Shown: positions 1 through 12,195, numbered from the stretch's first letter. The stretch is 64,000 bases of DNA from Ridgeia piscesae (GCA_025642075.2 JAODUO010000052.1:452501-516500), one strand, 5' to 3'. The notes: generated from the sequence alone by a model not told the origin. Numbers and translations are program-made.

Positions 1-1650
1 ACTCGAGTGTGCCACCTCCTCATTAGTCTGTGTCCTAACTCGAGGGTGCCACCTCATCATCAGTCTGTGTCCTAACTCGAGTGTTCCACCTCCTCATCAG
101 TCTGGGTCCTAACTCGAGTGTTCCACCTCCTCATCAGTCTGTGTCCTAACTCGGGTGTGCCACCTCCTCATCAGTCTGGGTCCTAACTCGAGTGTGCCAC
201 CTCCTCATCAGCCTGTGTCCTAACTCGAGTGTGCCACCTCCTCATCAGTCTGTGTCCTAACTCGAGTGTGCCACCTCCTCATCAGTATGTGTCCTAACTC
301 GAGGGTGCCACCTCATCATCAGTCTGTGTCCTATCTCGGGTGTGCCACCTCCTCATCAGTCTGTGTCCTAACTCAGAAGTACCACCTTCTCATCAGTCTG
401 TGTCCTAACACGAGTGTGCCACCTCCTCATCAGTCTGTGTCCTAGCTCGATGGTACCACCATCTCATCAGTATGTGTCCTAACTCGGGTGTGCCACCTCC
501 TCATCAGTATGTGTCCTAACTCGGGTGTGCCACCTCCTCGTCAGTCTGTGCCCTAACTCGGGTGTGCCACCTCTTCATCAGTCTGTATCCTAACTCGATT
601 GTGCCACCTCCTCATCAGTATGTGTCCTAACTCGGGTGTGCCACCTCCTCGTCAGTCTGTGCCCTAACTCGGGTGTGCCACCTCCTCATCAGTATGTGTC
701 CTAACTCGAGGGTGCCACCTCCTCATCAGTCTGTTTCCTAACTCGGGTGTGCCACCTCCTCATCAGTATGTGTCCTAACTCGATTGTGCCACCTCCTCAT
801 CAGTATGTGTCCTATCTCAGGTGTGCCACCTCCTCGTCAGTCTGTGCCCTAACTCGGGTGTGCCACTTCCTCATCAGTCTGTGTCCTAACTCGTGTGTGT
901 CACCTCCTCATCAGTATGTGTCCTAACTCGATTGTGCCACCTCCTCATCAATCTGGGTCCTATCTCAGGTGTGCCACCTCTTCATCAGTCTGGGTCCTAA
1001 CTCGGGTGTGCCACCTCCTCATCAGTATGTGTCCTAACTCGGGTGTGCCACATCCTCATCAGTATGTGTCCTAACTCGAGTGTGCCACCTCCTCATCAGT
1101 ATGTGTCCTACTCGGGTGTGCCACCTCCTCATTAGTCTGGGTCCTATCTCAGGTGTGCCACCTCCTCATCAGTCTGGGTCCTAACTCGAGTGTGCCACCT
1201 CCTCATTAGTCTGTGTCCTAACTCGGGTGTGCCACCTCCTCATCAGTCTGTGTCCTAGCTCAGGTGTGCCACCTCCTCATCAGTCTGTGTCCTAACTCGG
1301 GTGTGCCACCTCCTCATCAGTCTGTGTCCTAACTCGGGTGTGCCACCTCCTCATTAGTCTGGGTCCTATCTCAGGTGTGCCACCTCCTCATCAGTCTGGG
1401 TCCTAACTCGGGTGTGCCACCTCCTCATTAGTCTGTGTCCTAACTCAGGTGTGCCACCCCCTCATCAGTCTGTGTCCTAACTCGGGTGTGGCACCCCCTC
1501 ATCAATCTGTGTCCTAACTCCGGTGTGCCACCTCCGTATCAGTCTGTGTCCTAACTCGGGTGTGGCACCTTCGTATCAGTGTGTGCCCTAACTAAGGTGT
1601 GCCACCTCCGTATCAATATGTGTGCTAACCAGGACGTGCCACCTCTGTAC
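1..1650. repeat. 37-bp minisatellite array, about 44 copies
   Basis: A 37-bp unit, roughly ACTCGAGTGTGCCACCTCCT followed by CATCAGTCTGTGTCCTA, repeats head to tail from the first base and decays after about 1560. Variants (CTCGAG/CTCGGG, CAGTCTG/CAGTATG, GTGTCC/GGGTCC) recur in mixed order. The array is cut by the left window edge, so its full length is unknown. No reading frame is conserved. Confidence 0.95.
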
Positions 1651-1838
1651 ACAAACACACTGATTGGCAGGGTGAGTAAAAAATTAATAAGGCATACGAC
1701 GTTGTTGAAATACACGTCCCACCCAAGTGAGAACGAACGAGTTAAGAACTAACCAGTAGCGATATAATATATTAATAACTACCAAGTCAAAGACTAATCA
1801 GTTAAGAACTACTCTGTTAAGACGTAATCTGTTATGAA
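1651..1838. repeat. Short degenerate repeat around GTTAAGAACTA
   Basis: After the minisatellite, words such as GTTAAGAACTAACCAGT and CAGTTAAGAACTACTCTGTT recur about four or five times between 1739 and 1838 with imperfect spacing. It is a small, decayed tandem repeat with no coding potential. Confidence 0.5.
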
Positions 1839-1839
1839 C

Positions 1840-2300
1840 ATGACGTGCCTCCGTTGCCGCTACCCGAGCTGTGTGGCCGTGAGCGGGCGACGGCAGAGAG
1901 CGAGGCGGGCGGGGCGCTTACTTCACTTCACACACCACTCACTGCCCGACGACGACGTGATATTAGCGGAGACGCGGTTCTAGGGTCCCACTTCGACAGA
2001 CATACACTTTATGACAGTTAGACTCAACTTACCTGCCGCTAGATCCTCTCTCGCCACCTACAATTGTCCTGTTCCAATGAACTGGCTTCGTCTCGTCCCG
2101 GATTCCTGTCGTGTATAACCGATCGCTCTGATTGCGGAAGTAACAATCGTCTATGGACCTTTGTTGTTCACCCAGGCGTGACGTCTGACACATACCGTCA
2201 CTCCGGCCAGCGTTGTGCGGCACAGTGGCCGTCGTATCGCTTCGCTGGCGTCAGTCACTGACTGTGTATGCGTGCGCTCGTTTCAACCCGCTGCCGACGC
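1840..2300. promoter_or_regulatory. CpG-rich segment, possible promoter / 5' exon of a leftward gene
   Basis: This is one of the few CpG-dense stretches in an otherwise AT-rich flank, especially 1860-1980. Read on the minus strand it contains GGCAG|GTAAGTTGAG, a strong splice-donor match with the exon side at 2033 and the intron side at 2032. A promoter with a non-coding first exon of a gene running off the left edge would fit. No TATA box or convincing start codon is seen, so the function is inferred. Confidence 0.25.
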
Positions 2301-4339
2301 GAAGAAACTTACTTCTAGTGGTACACTCGAGCAAGCACAATGACGTGTCCTTTGTTGTCTAAACGGAGCAATCATGACTTTGTACCATACGGTTGATATC
2401 ACTAGACGTCTATTTAAATCTATTTAAAGTCTCTATGGGCATACGTGACCAGGACAAAAGAGTGATGGATATATGTATCAATATAATCGATAATGTCGCA
2501 GTTACGTCTTGCTAATTCTGACGTGGGATCCAGAGAACGTTTATTCACCTTCCTGCCAGTTAAGAAATGGTAAACACGAACAGTCGCTACATTGAGAGTT
2601 CTATGTGGCGTTTAACCGCCAACTCAATAGCCCCCCTGTTGTTGTCGCTTGTTCATTAACATTCACACTTGTGGTTCGGATGTCTCTCCATGACATGTCC
2701 CAATTTCGTGTCGTCGTTTCTGTCGCCATAAAAGAGGCTACTTATAAAACTTGACTAAGAATGCGCCGGTTTGAATCGTCACGGCCATTGACACGTAACA
2801 ATGACCGACGGTTGTCTTTGTTCTTGGCGGGAGCCGTCGACAACAGAGCCAGGGTGTCGATGTTATCAATCGACACAATAGACAAACGACAGCGGTTACG
2901 TGCGTGACGTCATTGACATGCGACCAACGGCCATATCACATATATGATGTTCTCAGGCCACTGGCGCTGTCGTTGGTGGATAACATAACCAACGGTTCGC
3001 GAATCACACGGATGTTGTTCTCGGGTCGCAAAGCTGATGTTCTCGGGTCAGAGGGCTGTCGGTCATGAGCCACAGCGATGTCGTTCGTGTGACACGTCTA
3101 CGTTGATTTCACAATACATCAGATGAATCATTCTGATATCAGTCGTTAAAGTGTTTCTTATGCTAAGACCTTTAACACGACGACTCGTCTGCCACCAACA
3201 CACGTAACGCCACCACAAGGAGCCGTTGCACTTCAGCGGAGGTTTATAAAACGTAAGAGACACCGCATGTCTTATTGTAAAAACACCTACAACTGCCTGA
3301 TTAAATTCTGAGTAATTTTGGTTTTCTATTTAAGCCTATTTATAGTTGACGCGCGTATCCGTGAGTCATTGTGACTAACTCTCGGAGAAATGGTGAATTA
3401 ACTGTCTGGCGTCATGCATAGCTCACAAGAGCGCTGGTGGTTGTCGATGGAAGTCAGTTTTATGGATGAAGCCACGCCCTCTGAGGAATCAACAGGGGAG
3501 AGAGGGAAGAAGGAGAGGATTAAATTGAGGAGGACGGAATGGAGTAATGGGAGAGATGAGTGGAGAAGAGGAGAAAGCGGTAGAAGGAAAACGAAGAAAT
3601 ACGTGTATTTGAGAAGAAGGAAAGGGAGGAAATGCGGGCTTGGAGAAGCAGGAAAAACGAATGGGGATGAGAAGAAATGCGAGATGATGGTAATGCCGAG
3701 AGAAGGGAAAACGGCGCTTCAGTGTCACGTGTAGCTGATCTAACGGATTGTCTACAAGTGTTTGATGTCATAAATATACTGTTACCGTTCTCCGTTGATG
3801 ACTTGGTGTTTCCTCAAATATAATTGTTCCGCCTTAACACCATCGTCATTAGACACTGCCGCTACGCTACGCCCTCGGCCCTCGTTCACTGCGGTTGTAT
3901 GGGTGTCAGGCCTCTAGACCAGAGTCTACAGTTTAAACCTTACGTTGCCGGACCCATTGGCCCAACAATCGTGGGTGGATGGCCAAATGGTGTTTCCCAC
4001 TCAAAAGTAGTCTTCAGTTATATAAAATGAACCCGGAAGTAAACGAGTGACCCGCACACGTACCCGCGTACAGGGTCTGTATATAAGTGTGGCAAACTAC
4101 CTATTATGGTTGTGACTCGTGAAACCAGTTTTGTAATGTTAATGTTAATCTGTGAATTTATTAAAGACACCAGGAAGACGTAGGGAAACCCGAGCAATAT
4201 GGGAGAGTTAACGTTCCGCTGTTCGTCGCACCCACATTTTGCGCATTAGGGTAACAGTTTTTGTGTATCGGCCAAGCAAAACACAACTGTGCATGGTATT
4301 GTTTTTTGTTAACATCATTATGTTTTGATAAAACGGACT
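2301..4339. other. No recognisable gene
   Basis: Unique-looking DNA without a convincing protein or RNA gene. The 106-residue frame at 3414-3734 lies in a purine-rich G/A tract and its composition (Lys/Arg/Glu/Gly) simply mirrors that tract. Confidence 0.5.
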
Positions 4340-5195
4340 ATCCCGTTTTACCCGTAAAATTCCCATTTTACCCGCATATACGGGTAAAGTGGGATTTTGA
4401 TCCGGGAAATATGGGATGCATATTTTAGTTGTGTCATTCGCTAATGTGATGTGGTCCTACATATTCAGAATAGTTATTTTAAGTAACTGATATATTAGCG
4501 CTACTAAACTACAATAAGAATAGCCAAGATATGCGATATGGTACGGTCGTATAAGCAAAATGTCATACTTCTTTGTGAATTTGACTGCCGTACCTTGGGC
4601 GGATTACTAGTCCTGTATAATGATGTAATCCATATATCTCACATCTTTATGTAACTTAATAAGCTACTAGTTAAATTAAGCGATCTACTGAAACAGGCAT
4701 ATTGTCAAAGTAAATTGCATTTGTAATGTTTTTCAATGAAAAATACAAAAACAAAACGGCATAACAAGCACAATTGTTGATCCCATTTTGCCTGCATTAT
4801 TATATCCCATTTTGCTCGGAATAGGCACGGTTTAATCAAACTGTGATACATTAATTATCGCTCACTCTCATAAAAAAAAAACTATTATACGTTGAAACAC
4901 TCATAAACTAATACTGCGTCCTCACGACATTCGAAGTTGAAATATGACAAGTTGTTACTTAGCAAACTTAGATGGATCGTCAAACAAACAACTTAGCAAG
5001 GGGTCAAAGCTAAGGATTACTGACGATTGTTTCAATCCGCGCGAAGAATTGCATACCAATTGGTTTGTATAATAGTCAGCAGATCCCACTACGCTAGTTG
5101 GAAGCGAAAATACGCTTTGTGGCAGCACTAATCTTTGCATATAGCGATTTCCCATGTTACCCGAATATCCCGTTTTACCCGGGTTTCCCCTAAAC
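4340..5195. repeat. AT-rich segment with scattered CCCGTTTTACCCG-type words
   Basis: Three clusters, at 4347-4420, 4778-4822 and 5150-5190, contain variants of ATCCCGTTTTACCCG and TCCCATTTTACCCG. The words also occur as the complement (CGGGTAAAGTGGGA at 4381). The stretch may be one old element with repeated termini, but no clear boundary is visible. Confidence 0.35.
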
Positions 5196-5930
5196 AAAGT
5201 GAAATACAGTTATATTGGTTATACCCAGTTAAATTTTGATTATGGTGGTTTATTATAGAACCCATTCAAACATTCAAACTGTACATAGTATAAGTTTGAT
5301 CGTATTGTCAAGGTGTCTATAACGAGGGTGTTAAACCTCAAGTGACAGATGTCTCCTCCAATACATGTAATGCATATGTCGTTAAGTTTCCCATGGTGCA
5401 AGATGACCATAAAAAGAGAGTACATTTAAAGAATAAAAAAGCATATCACCTAACATATGGTTTAATGACAAAAAACGTTTCGGTTGACATTTAAATGTTG
5501 CAAATTCATAAGTACAATCCTTTGTTTTTTCTATGTAATTCCACATAATTCCGATGTATGATGGTTTTGTATTTATTTTATTTTTAATTGGAACATGCAA
5601 TAGTCCAGCATGACATGTTAGGTATTTGTGAATTTCATTATATCTATTAAACATGTTTGTATTTGTGAATTTCATTATTTCTATAATACATGTTTATCAT
5701 TACTTTACTTATTTATGTTTATCATTACATTACTAATTCATAATTATAACTATAATTTTAAATTATATTATATATTATTCTTGTATTTTATTATGATTAA
5801 TGTTTACATACTGTTTTAATAATGAATTTATCTGTATTTTATTTCTCTATTCCTGTATTTTACATTTTTATGACGAACGCTGCAAAAGGAATTTCCCGGT
5901 CCGGGACAATAAAGTGTTATTGTAGTGTGT
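5196..5930. other. AT-rich stretch, nothing recognisable
   Basis: Strongly AT-rich, with a short local duplication (GTATTTGTGAATTTCATTAT at 5621 and again at 5659). Frames here are short and of biased composition. Confidence 0.5.
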
Positions 5931-6168
5931 GTGTTGTGTTGTGTTGTGTTGTGTTGTGTTGTGTTGTGTTGTGTTGTGTTGTGTTGTGTTGTGTTGTGTT
6001 GTGTTGTGTTGTGTTGTGTTGTGTTGTGTTGTGTTGTGTTGTGTTGTATTGTATTGTATTGTATTGTATTGTATTGTATTGTATTGTATTGTATTGTATT
6101 GTGATTGTATTGTATTATATTGTATTGTATTGTATTGTATTGTATTGTATATTGTACTGTATTGTATT
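5931..6168. repeat. Pentanucleotide microsatellite (GTGTT)n then (GTATT)n
   Basis: Twenty-three uninterrupted GTGTT units run from 5931 to 6045, then GTATT units run to about 6168 with small interruptions at 6101 and after 6148. Open frames on both strands (Cys-Val-Val-Leu or Thr-Gln-His-Asn repeats) are consequences of the simple sequence. Confidence 0.98.
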
Positions 6169-6530
6169 ACCATCAAATCAGTTAACACACTACAATATTG
6201 ATACGAGTGTTTGGAGGAATATCGCAAGTGGTGTTAAAGTAAGCGCCGTGTAGCTTGCACATGGAAATGACGGGGTAGTCCACCGCATCACTAAACGGTT
6301 TATGAGAACGATTCTGGGTATATTTACCGCGGCAGCCCCCCTGTTGCGTCTAAATATATTTGAACCAATCAAAACGCGGAAATAAATCATCAGTGTCAAT
6401 AGCAATATTCATTACAGTTAAGTGTAGTTGGTATGCATATTTGGGGTAAGCGTTGGTTAAATTCAACTGTAGAAAATAGTCACGGTTACGATTAGGGTGA
6501 AATTAAATCTTACGCAGGCGGCCGCACGCG
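6169..6530. other. No recognisable gene
   Basis: Unique-looking DNA between the pentanucleotide repeat and the possible MITE copy; no supported feature. Confidence 0.5.
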
Positions 6531-6877
6531 CCAGGGGTCGCTGCGGCTGATTACGTCAGTGCCAGCTCTTCTTCTACCACCCTCCTCTTTTGACGGTAGC
6601 CAGTGCAATCGCCCAGGAGGACTGTAGTCGACATGAGGTTATGTGATATAATATTGTGGGTGATTTTAGCCACACGTTGCTCATGTTACAGGTAATGTTT
6701 AGGGAGTGAATGGGTCATTGTGTGGGGACATCTACCAGTAGTGTATCCTTGGGGCGGGTATTTGCGCCGTTCCCACGGCTGCAACAATGGCGACTGGCGA
6801 AGCATAGTTCGGCTCCGCACCCTCCCCAGCTTTTGGGAGACGAGCGGCCAGTGGTAGTGTCGACCCTCGACCCCTGG
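6531..6877. mobile_element. Possible MITE-like element, copy A (about 347 bp)
   Basis: The left end CCAGGGGTCG (6531-6540) is matched by its exact reverse complement CGACCCCTGG at 6868-6877. The interior is homologous, in the same orientation, to 63438-63810: both carry GGTCGCTGCGGCTGATTACG, then a GTGATTT-CCACACG block, GTGAATGGGTCATT and GTTCCCACGGCTG. Two dispersed copies with matching inverted ends suggest a non-autonomous DNA transposon. Similarity may continue slightly beyond the 10-bp ends (CGAGGATGG and CGAGGACGG), so the true termini are uncertain. No transposase frame is present. Confidence 0.5.
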
Positions 6878-8330
6878 CCGCCTTTCGAGGATGGGCTATT
6901 ATTTCTATGTAGTAGTGCTGCCATCTTACGCACAACATAGAGTGATATGTGCACGTCCAATAGTGCCATCTGGTGACTAATCTGAAGCTACCAGTTGGTG
7001 GGTTTTTTTCATGCGATGTAAACACGTCGGTGAATAGCGATGCATATTCATGAGTTGAGAGAAGGTACACGCGAATCTGTGACGCTAGTGGAACAGTACT
7101 GGAAGCAAGACGCCTTGTTGTGAGGCCTCCGGGGGCTCCTTGCTCCATAGACAGGTTCATTGTAGTACATACGAATACCAAAACGAAAACATGGCGTGAT
7201 CAACATTAAAATGTTCTGTATGTATTATTTTATGCAATGATACGATCAATTGAACTATTTAATTATGACAGTCCTTAAATGGAAGATAACATAACTTTGC
7301 CGGTGTACAACATACGAATACCGAAATACTCGATATCAACCGGAAAATGGTATATAGGTATTATCTTGTCCAACATGGGTAGGGCCTACAGAATATCGTA
7401 GCCATACCCCGGACCGTCTTGCGCTTGTATGTGCGAACCATATCTAAAACACATTGCCCACTAAGCAAGTAATTACATTATATAGAGGTCTGCAAATACT
7501 ACATCTCTATAAATTATGAATGCCATTCTGTACTGAAACGTCTGAGCGGAACTTTTACAGATATTGCCCATTGTTAATTAATGTTTTGATGGAGATTTAC
7601 TGCGTACTTTGGAATCATCTTACCAACTATGCAAAACAAGTATATTTTTGTGACCTACCCACTATTGTAGACTGCTACCGAATTATGTGGGGCATGACGC
7701 CCCCGGGGGCGTCTTGCTCCACACGATCGGGGGCTTCTTGCCTCCAGCATGCATGATCTACACAAATGTCAATTCCCGCGCTAATTATAATTATCACCTA
7801 TTTCACAAAACGCAAATAATCTATGTAGACTACAAATACATATAACAACACTTGCACGAGGCTATGTTTAACCTTGTTGCTGTAGTGAAACATTATAAAC
7901 ACACAACTATTACTTCAAACATGTAACAAAGCATTAAATGCAAAATATTTACTTACCGCTTTTTTGCCAGCGTCTGTTTTTCTGTTAGAGTAGTCAATAG
8001 GTGGCAGCAGTGTATTCGTCCACCAGACACATATCTCAAACACGTAAAATTGACGTAATACAATATTATTGTATCTGCTATAAGGAGGCGTTACGTTTGC
8101 CGATCATATGTAACGCTTCGCACTTTGGTCTAGGTTGCATACAATTAATATGACATACCATATGCGGTAATGGGTAATTGTAAAAAAATCAAAATATCGA
8201 CTTAAGTTTACTGAGTATTCTTAAAAGACAATCCGATGTACCAATCAAATACAATTTGTATTTTGGAATCCACTAAGCAAACATTGCGTTTGTATATGTT
8301 ACCTAATAGAACTCATGAAAAGTTTCTATA
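6878..8330. other. No recognisable gene; short G/C-rich duplication
   Basis: No gene is supported. Related words recur: GGGGGCTCCTTGCTCCA at 7130-7146, and at 7695-7745 GGGGGCGTCTTGCTCCA and GGGGGCTTCTTGCCTCCA. This resembles a small element with duplicated ends but cannot be resolved further. Confidence 0.4.
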
Positions 8331-8408
8331 AATGTGTGTTCGTGTATGCGTGATTGCGTGCGTGTGCGTATGCGTGCGTGCGCGCGCGTATGCGTGCGTG
8401 TGCAAGTG

Positions 8409-8498
<90 letters not shown>

Positions 8499-8640
8499 AT
8501 GTGCGTGGATATATGTGCGGGCGTGCGTGTGTAGTGTAGGGGCCTACGAATGTGCGTGGGTATATGCGGGCGTGCGTGTGTGTATGTTTTCGTGCGTGCG
8601 TGTGTGTGTTTACTCCAGATTTGCATGCGAGCGTGTGTCC
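8331..8640. repeat. GT microsatellite with flanking imperfect GTGC/GTAT repeat
   Basis: A pure (GT)n tract of about 84 bp lies at 8411-8494, flanked on both sides by interrupted GTGCGTGTATGCGTGC-type sequence. All long frames here (Cys-Val or Thr-His repeats) are artefacts of the dinucleotide. Confidence 0.97.
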
Positions 8641-8905
8641 CTGCGGGTGCCTATTAAAACCCTTCAAGAAAACTATAGTCGTATATGTGAGATTAGATAC
8701 TAGAACTCATCTCGATTCGTGCTTTGTTACGTGTGATTTCTTCTTACTAAGATGGTTTCTTTGTTCTGATGAGTCTTGCTCTCCAGTCGACTCTCTAGCT
8801 GTCTATAAATCTGGCTATTTATTTGGATCTTCGCACAACACAAATGAATCAGAATACCAAACTGAGGGTATTTAATTCAAATGTCAAAGCAGTGTTAGGG
8901 GCCTA

Positions 8906-9440
8906 TTCAGTGGATTGGAGACCTGGTGACACCCGCAGAAGACACTAAACAGAACACTGCAGACTTCATCAACAAATGCCTGCGCAGAATCCTGCACCTG
9001 AAATGTTCAGACGAGGCACCCAACATTACACTTTGGGAATGGTCTACACAATTACCAATAGAAAATGGAACAAAGAAGAGAAACGGAAAGAAACAGGGCA
9101 CATTCTGAGGAAAACGGCAGAAAACATTACCCTTTAAAAAAATTGGAAATTTTCTGCGACACCCAACATTTTGCTTCCTGCTGTTGTATTGGGGGCAGTA
9201 GCATAAGTCTCCCCCCAAAAAAAAACACTTCCCACCAACATTTCCCCGCAGATATATGAGATATCGCATGGAACCCTCATGGAAGAGGCGAAGAGGACAG
9301 TCAAGGGACACCTGGCAGACACAAAAAGAGAACGAAATGAGATGGGGTACACCGGGAGAGAAAACGGATTTTTCTCTCAACAAGACAACAGTGCAGAACC
9401 ATTGTCGGTGGCCTCACATCCCAGGGAGCAAAAAGGCATT
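8906..9440 (+). pseudogene. 3' fragment of a non-LTR retrotransposon ORF2, frameshifted and interrupted
   Basis: Pieces in three frames line up with the C-terminal region after the reverse transcriptase in common invertebrate LINEs. They are NKCLRRILHLK followed by LWEWSTQLPIENGTKKR (from about 8971), GHILRKTAENIT (9096-9131), KRRRGQSRDTWQ (about 9280-9315), and the terminal RTIVGGLTSQGAKRHS then a stop (about 9397-9445). About 120 bp without similarity lie between the second and third pieces, interrupting the coding region. Everything upstream, including the RT domain, is missing, so this is a dead 5'-truncated copy. Confidence 0.7.
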
Positions 9441-9731
9441 CATGAGTAAGTACTTTGCATGGCTCCTCCCAGTCGACCATGTGATTATTATGCTGAGTGA
9501 AGAATTACGAAACAACATGACATCTTAGCATCAGAAGTGATAAAGGCATGGATGATATCAACACTTGACCACATAAAAAGAAAAAATCTACACCCACTCA
9601 TATCAAGGCTTTGTAAATTACTCAAAAATATTATGATACATAATGAAATATTAGAAACTGTTATACCTGCAACCAGAATATGCCAACTGAAGCAGAAATG
9701 TATGATATGCCTTTAGAATCATTATCAACTA
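9441..9731. other. No recognisable gene
   Basis: AT-rich sequence between the LINE fragment and the trinucleotide repeat. It may include LINE 3' untranslated sequence, but nothing specific is seen. Confidence 0.4.
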
Positions 9732-9776
<45 letters not shown>

Positions 9777-9849
9777 CAGTAGCAGTAGCAGTAGCAGTAG
9801 CAGTAGCAGTAGCAGCAGCAGCAGCAGCAGCAGTAGCAGTAGCAGTAGC

Positions 9850-9884
<35 letters not shown>
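9732..9884. repeat. Trinucleotide microsatellite, AGT/AGC blocks
   Basis: About 50 triplets are arranged as blocks: pure AGT, alternating AGC-AGT, pure AGC, alternating again, then pure AGT. The near mirror order suggests growth from an AGC interruption inside an AGT tract. The Val/Ala frame across it is not a gene. Confidence 0.97.
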
Positions 9885-10149
9885 AAATAGTTTTAGTCTT
9901 GTTAGTATTAGTTCACTGTTATACTTATTGGCACAAATGTAATCTCATAATTTGTATAGGTACACTCTAGTCATACAGCACTATAATTATAATAAAATTG
10001 GCACCTTATCATAGGCAGTCATGTGGAGGTTTACACGATAGCAATCTTTCAGGGCTTAGTTCCGGCCTCTCGAAATAATTAAAACCATTTAAAATATTAC
10101 AAACGGTTATATAATTATGTATGTACGTATGATGATCGAAACTAATTAT

Positions 10150-11292
10150 TTCACTTTCATTTATTTGGATTTGGCTAAATCCATGCAAGCTAAAGATGCA
10201 GACAGTTTTTGGAAAAACGTATCTAAAACATACAAGAAAGGTATACCCAATGCTACAAATGTTAATGGTGATAATGATCCTACGGCCATATCCGCCATGT
10301 GGAAAACACATTTTGAATCGTTGTTAAACAATGTAACCACAGATGCAAATTTGCAAAATGTGAAAGAGTGTGTACAAAACATTTGTATTATGGAAATAAC
10401 TTACTCATAACACCTTGTATGGTTCAAAATGCTATCGATAAGTTGAAATCTGGAAAAGCATGTGGCAACGATGGTCTATCTGCCGAACACTTTATTCATT
10501 CAGAAAGGCGCATAACTATACTGTTATAATATAATTCTATAATAGAGTGATTTCTCATGGTCATCTACCTGATGACTTTATGAAAACTATTATAATTCCA
10601 TTGATAAAAAATAAGTTTGGAGACACGAGCAACGTAAATAACTACAGATCAATTGCGCTTGTCACCGTGGCCTCAAAAATATTTGAAATTATATTGCTGG
10701 AACTGTTGACACCATATCTTAATACAACCGACATTCAATTTGGATTTAAGACGGGACACCCTACTGACCACTGTGTATTCGCTTTAAAAAATTATTCAAT
10801 ACTATAAAAGTAACAATAGCCCGGTGTATTCATGCTTTCTGGACGCTTCAAAAGCATTTGACAGAGTCAATCACTGGACACTTTTTAGAAAATTGCTTAA
10901 TCGAGGTGTGCCTGTTGTACTTATCCGTATCCTGTTGTACTGGTACAGAACCCAAACATTCTGTATCAAATGGGGTTCTACAACATCAGACTTTTTAATG
11001 TTTCGAATGGTGTTCGACAAGGTGGGATTTTGTCCCCATATTTATTTATCGTATACATTGATGAACTGAGCAATATGCTAAATAGTGCTGGTATAGGTTG
11101 CCACATACACAACTGCTGCACTAATCACGTGTTCTAGGCTGATGACATATGTGTTATTGCTCCTAGTCCTAGTGGGCTTCAGGGTTTGCTGAACATATGT
11201 GCAAAGTTTGGGATTGTAAATGATGTTGAATATAACCCTATCAAGTCGTTGTGTATGGTCTTCAAACCACGTGGGTTTAACCTGAAATGTCC

Positions 11293-11365
<73 letters not shown>

Positions 11366-12195
11366 CGTAAACAAGCTTGCATATGTCAAAGAAGCAAAAT
11401 ATTTAGGTGTGTTAATATGCAATGACCTGAAAGATGACCGAGATATTTTGAGACATCTTCGTAATTTTTATGCTAGGTCTAATAACATTATCAGAAAATT
11501 TCACCACTGTTCCGTGGGTGTTAAACTACGTCTGTTTCATGCATATTGCTGTACAACTTATTGTTGCCAATTATGAGTTAACTACTATAAGGGCTCTTAT
11601 TTAAAAGCTAAAGTTGCCTACAACAATATGCATAGACGGATTTTGGGTTATAACCGACGGGACAGCGCGAGTCGCATGATTGCTAATAATGCTATTGATA
11701 CATTTGACGCCCTATTGCATAAGAACATTTATGGTTTAAAAAAACGCATTTTTAACATAAATAATGACTTGATTAGGGTTATGTACAATTGCTTTGAAAT
11801 AGTAAATGGCCCAATGTGGATTAGCTGGGCCAAATCGTTGTACACAGTAAATCTATAAGATAGTCATCATGTCTCGCATATAACTTTATTATTATTTATT
11901 TATTATTATATATATTTTTAAAGTCAGTAAGTTGTTTATATAATTTACTTTTCAACCGGTGTTTATTTACATGAAGTAATTGCATATTTATTATACAATC
12001 ACATCCTGTATATTGCTCATTATTGTATCGGTTTTTCTACAATTTTACATTTATCTAATTTATAACCTTATACATTTTTTATCTATTAATTTTTTAACAT
12101 ATTTGATCTTGTATAGGCTACTTAGATGTGCTAATGTATGTACCAATTGTATATGGGTTTTTACCTGAAATAAATGTATTCGTATTCGTATTCGT
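10150..12195 (+). pseudogene. Decayed non-LTR retrotransposon (RT region), 5'-truncated
   Basis: Broken frames together read through most of a LINE ORF2. They start in the linker before RT (FWKNVSKTYKKG, about 10207), then KSGKACGNDGLSAEHF (about 10447), the RT blocks NNYRSIALVTVASKIFE (about 10636), CFLDASKAFDRVNH (about 10832), NGVRQGGILSPYLF and the active-site region. There the codon before Ala-Asp-Asp is TAG, so the usual Tyr is replaced by a stop. Downstream are AKYLGVLICNDLKDD (about 11392) and a final frame ending at 11858. A TA microsatellite (11295-11362) interrupts and frameshifts the coding sequence after the LKCP motif. No endonuclease domain is present. The 3' end is probably the short TATTCG repeat at 12177-12197. 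Confidence 0.8.
11295..11362. repeat. (AT)n microsatellite inside the LINE coding region
   Basis: A 68-bp pure AT tract sits between FNLKCP and the continuing LINE frame NKLAYVKEAKYLG. The reading frame differs before and after it, so the tract length is out of phase. Expansion of a short native ATAT is the simplest explanation. Confidence 0.95.

Noticed and set aside
1..1650. CRISPR-like array
   Set aside because: The 37-bp units are contiguous with no unique spacers, in a eukaryotic context; it is a minisatellite.
3414..3734. 106-residue + strand frame, Lys/Arg/Glu/Gly rich
   Set aside because: Lies in a G/A-rich tract; composition explains the open frame, and the opposite strand is open as well.
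5822..6253. 143-residue frame with Cys-Val-Val-Leu repeats and its minus-strand counterpart
   Set aside because: Translation of the GTGTT/GTATT microsatellite.
8303..8703. Thr-His and Cys-Val repeat frames
   Set aside because: Translation of the GT/GC microsatellite on either strand.
8907..9383. 158-residue minus-strand frame
   Set aside because: The + strand carries recognisable LINE ORF2 codons here; the minus frame is a shadow.
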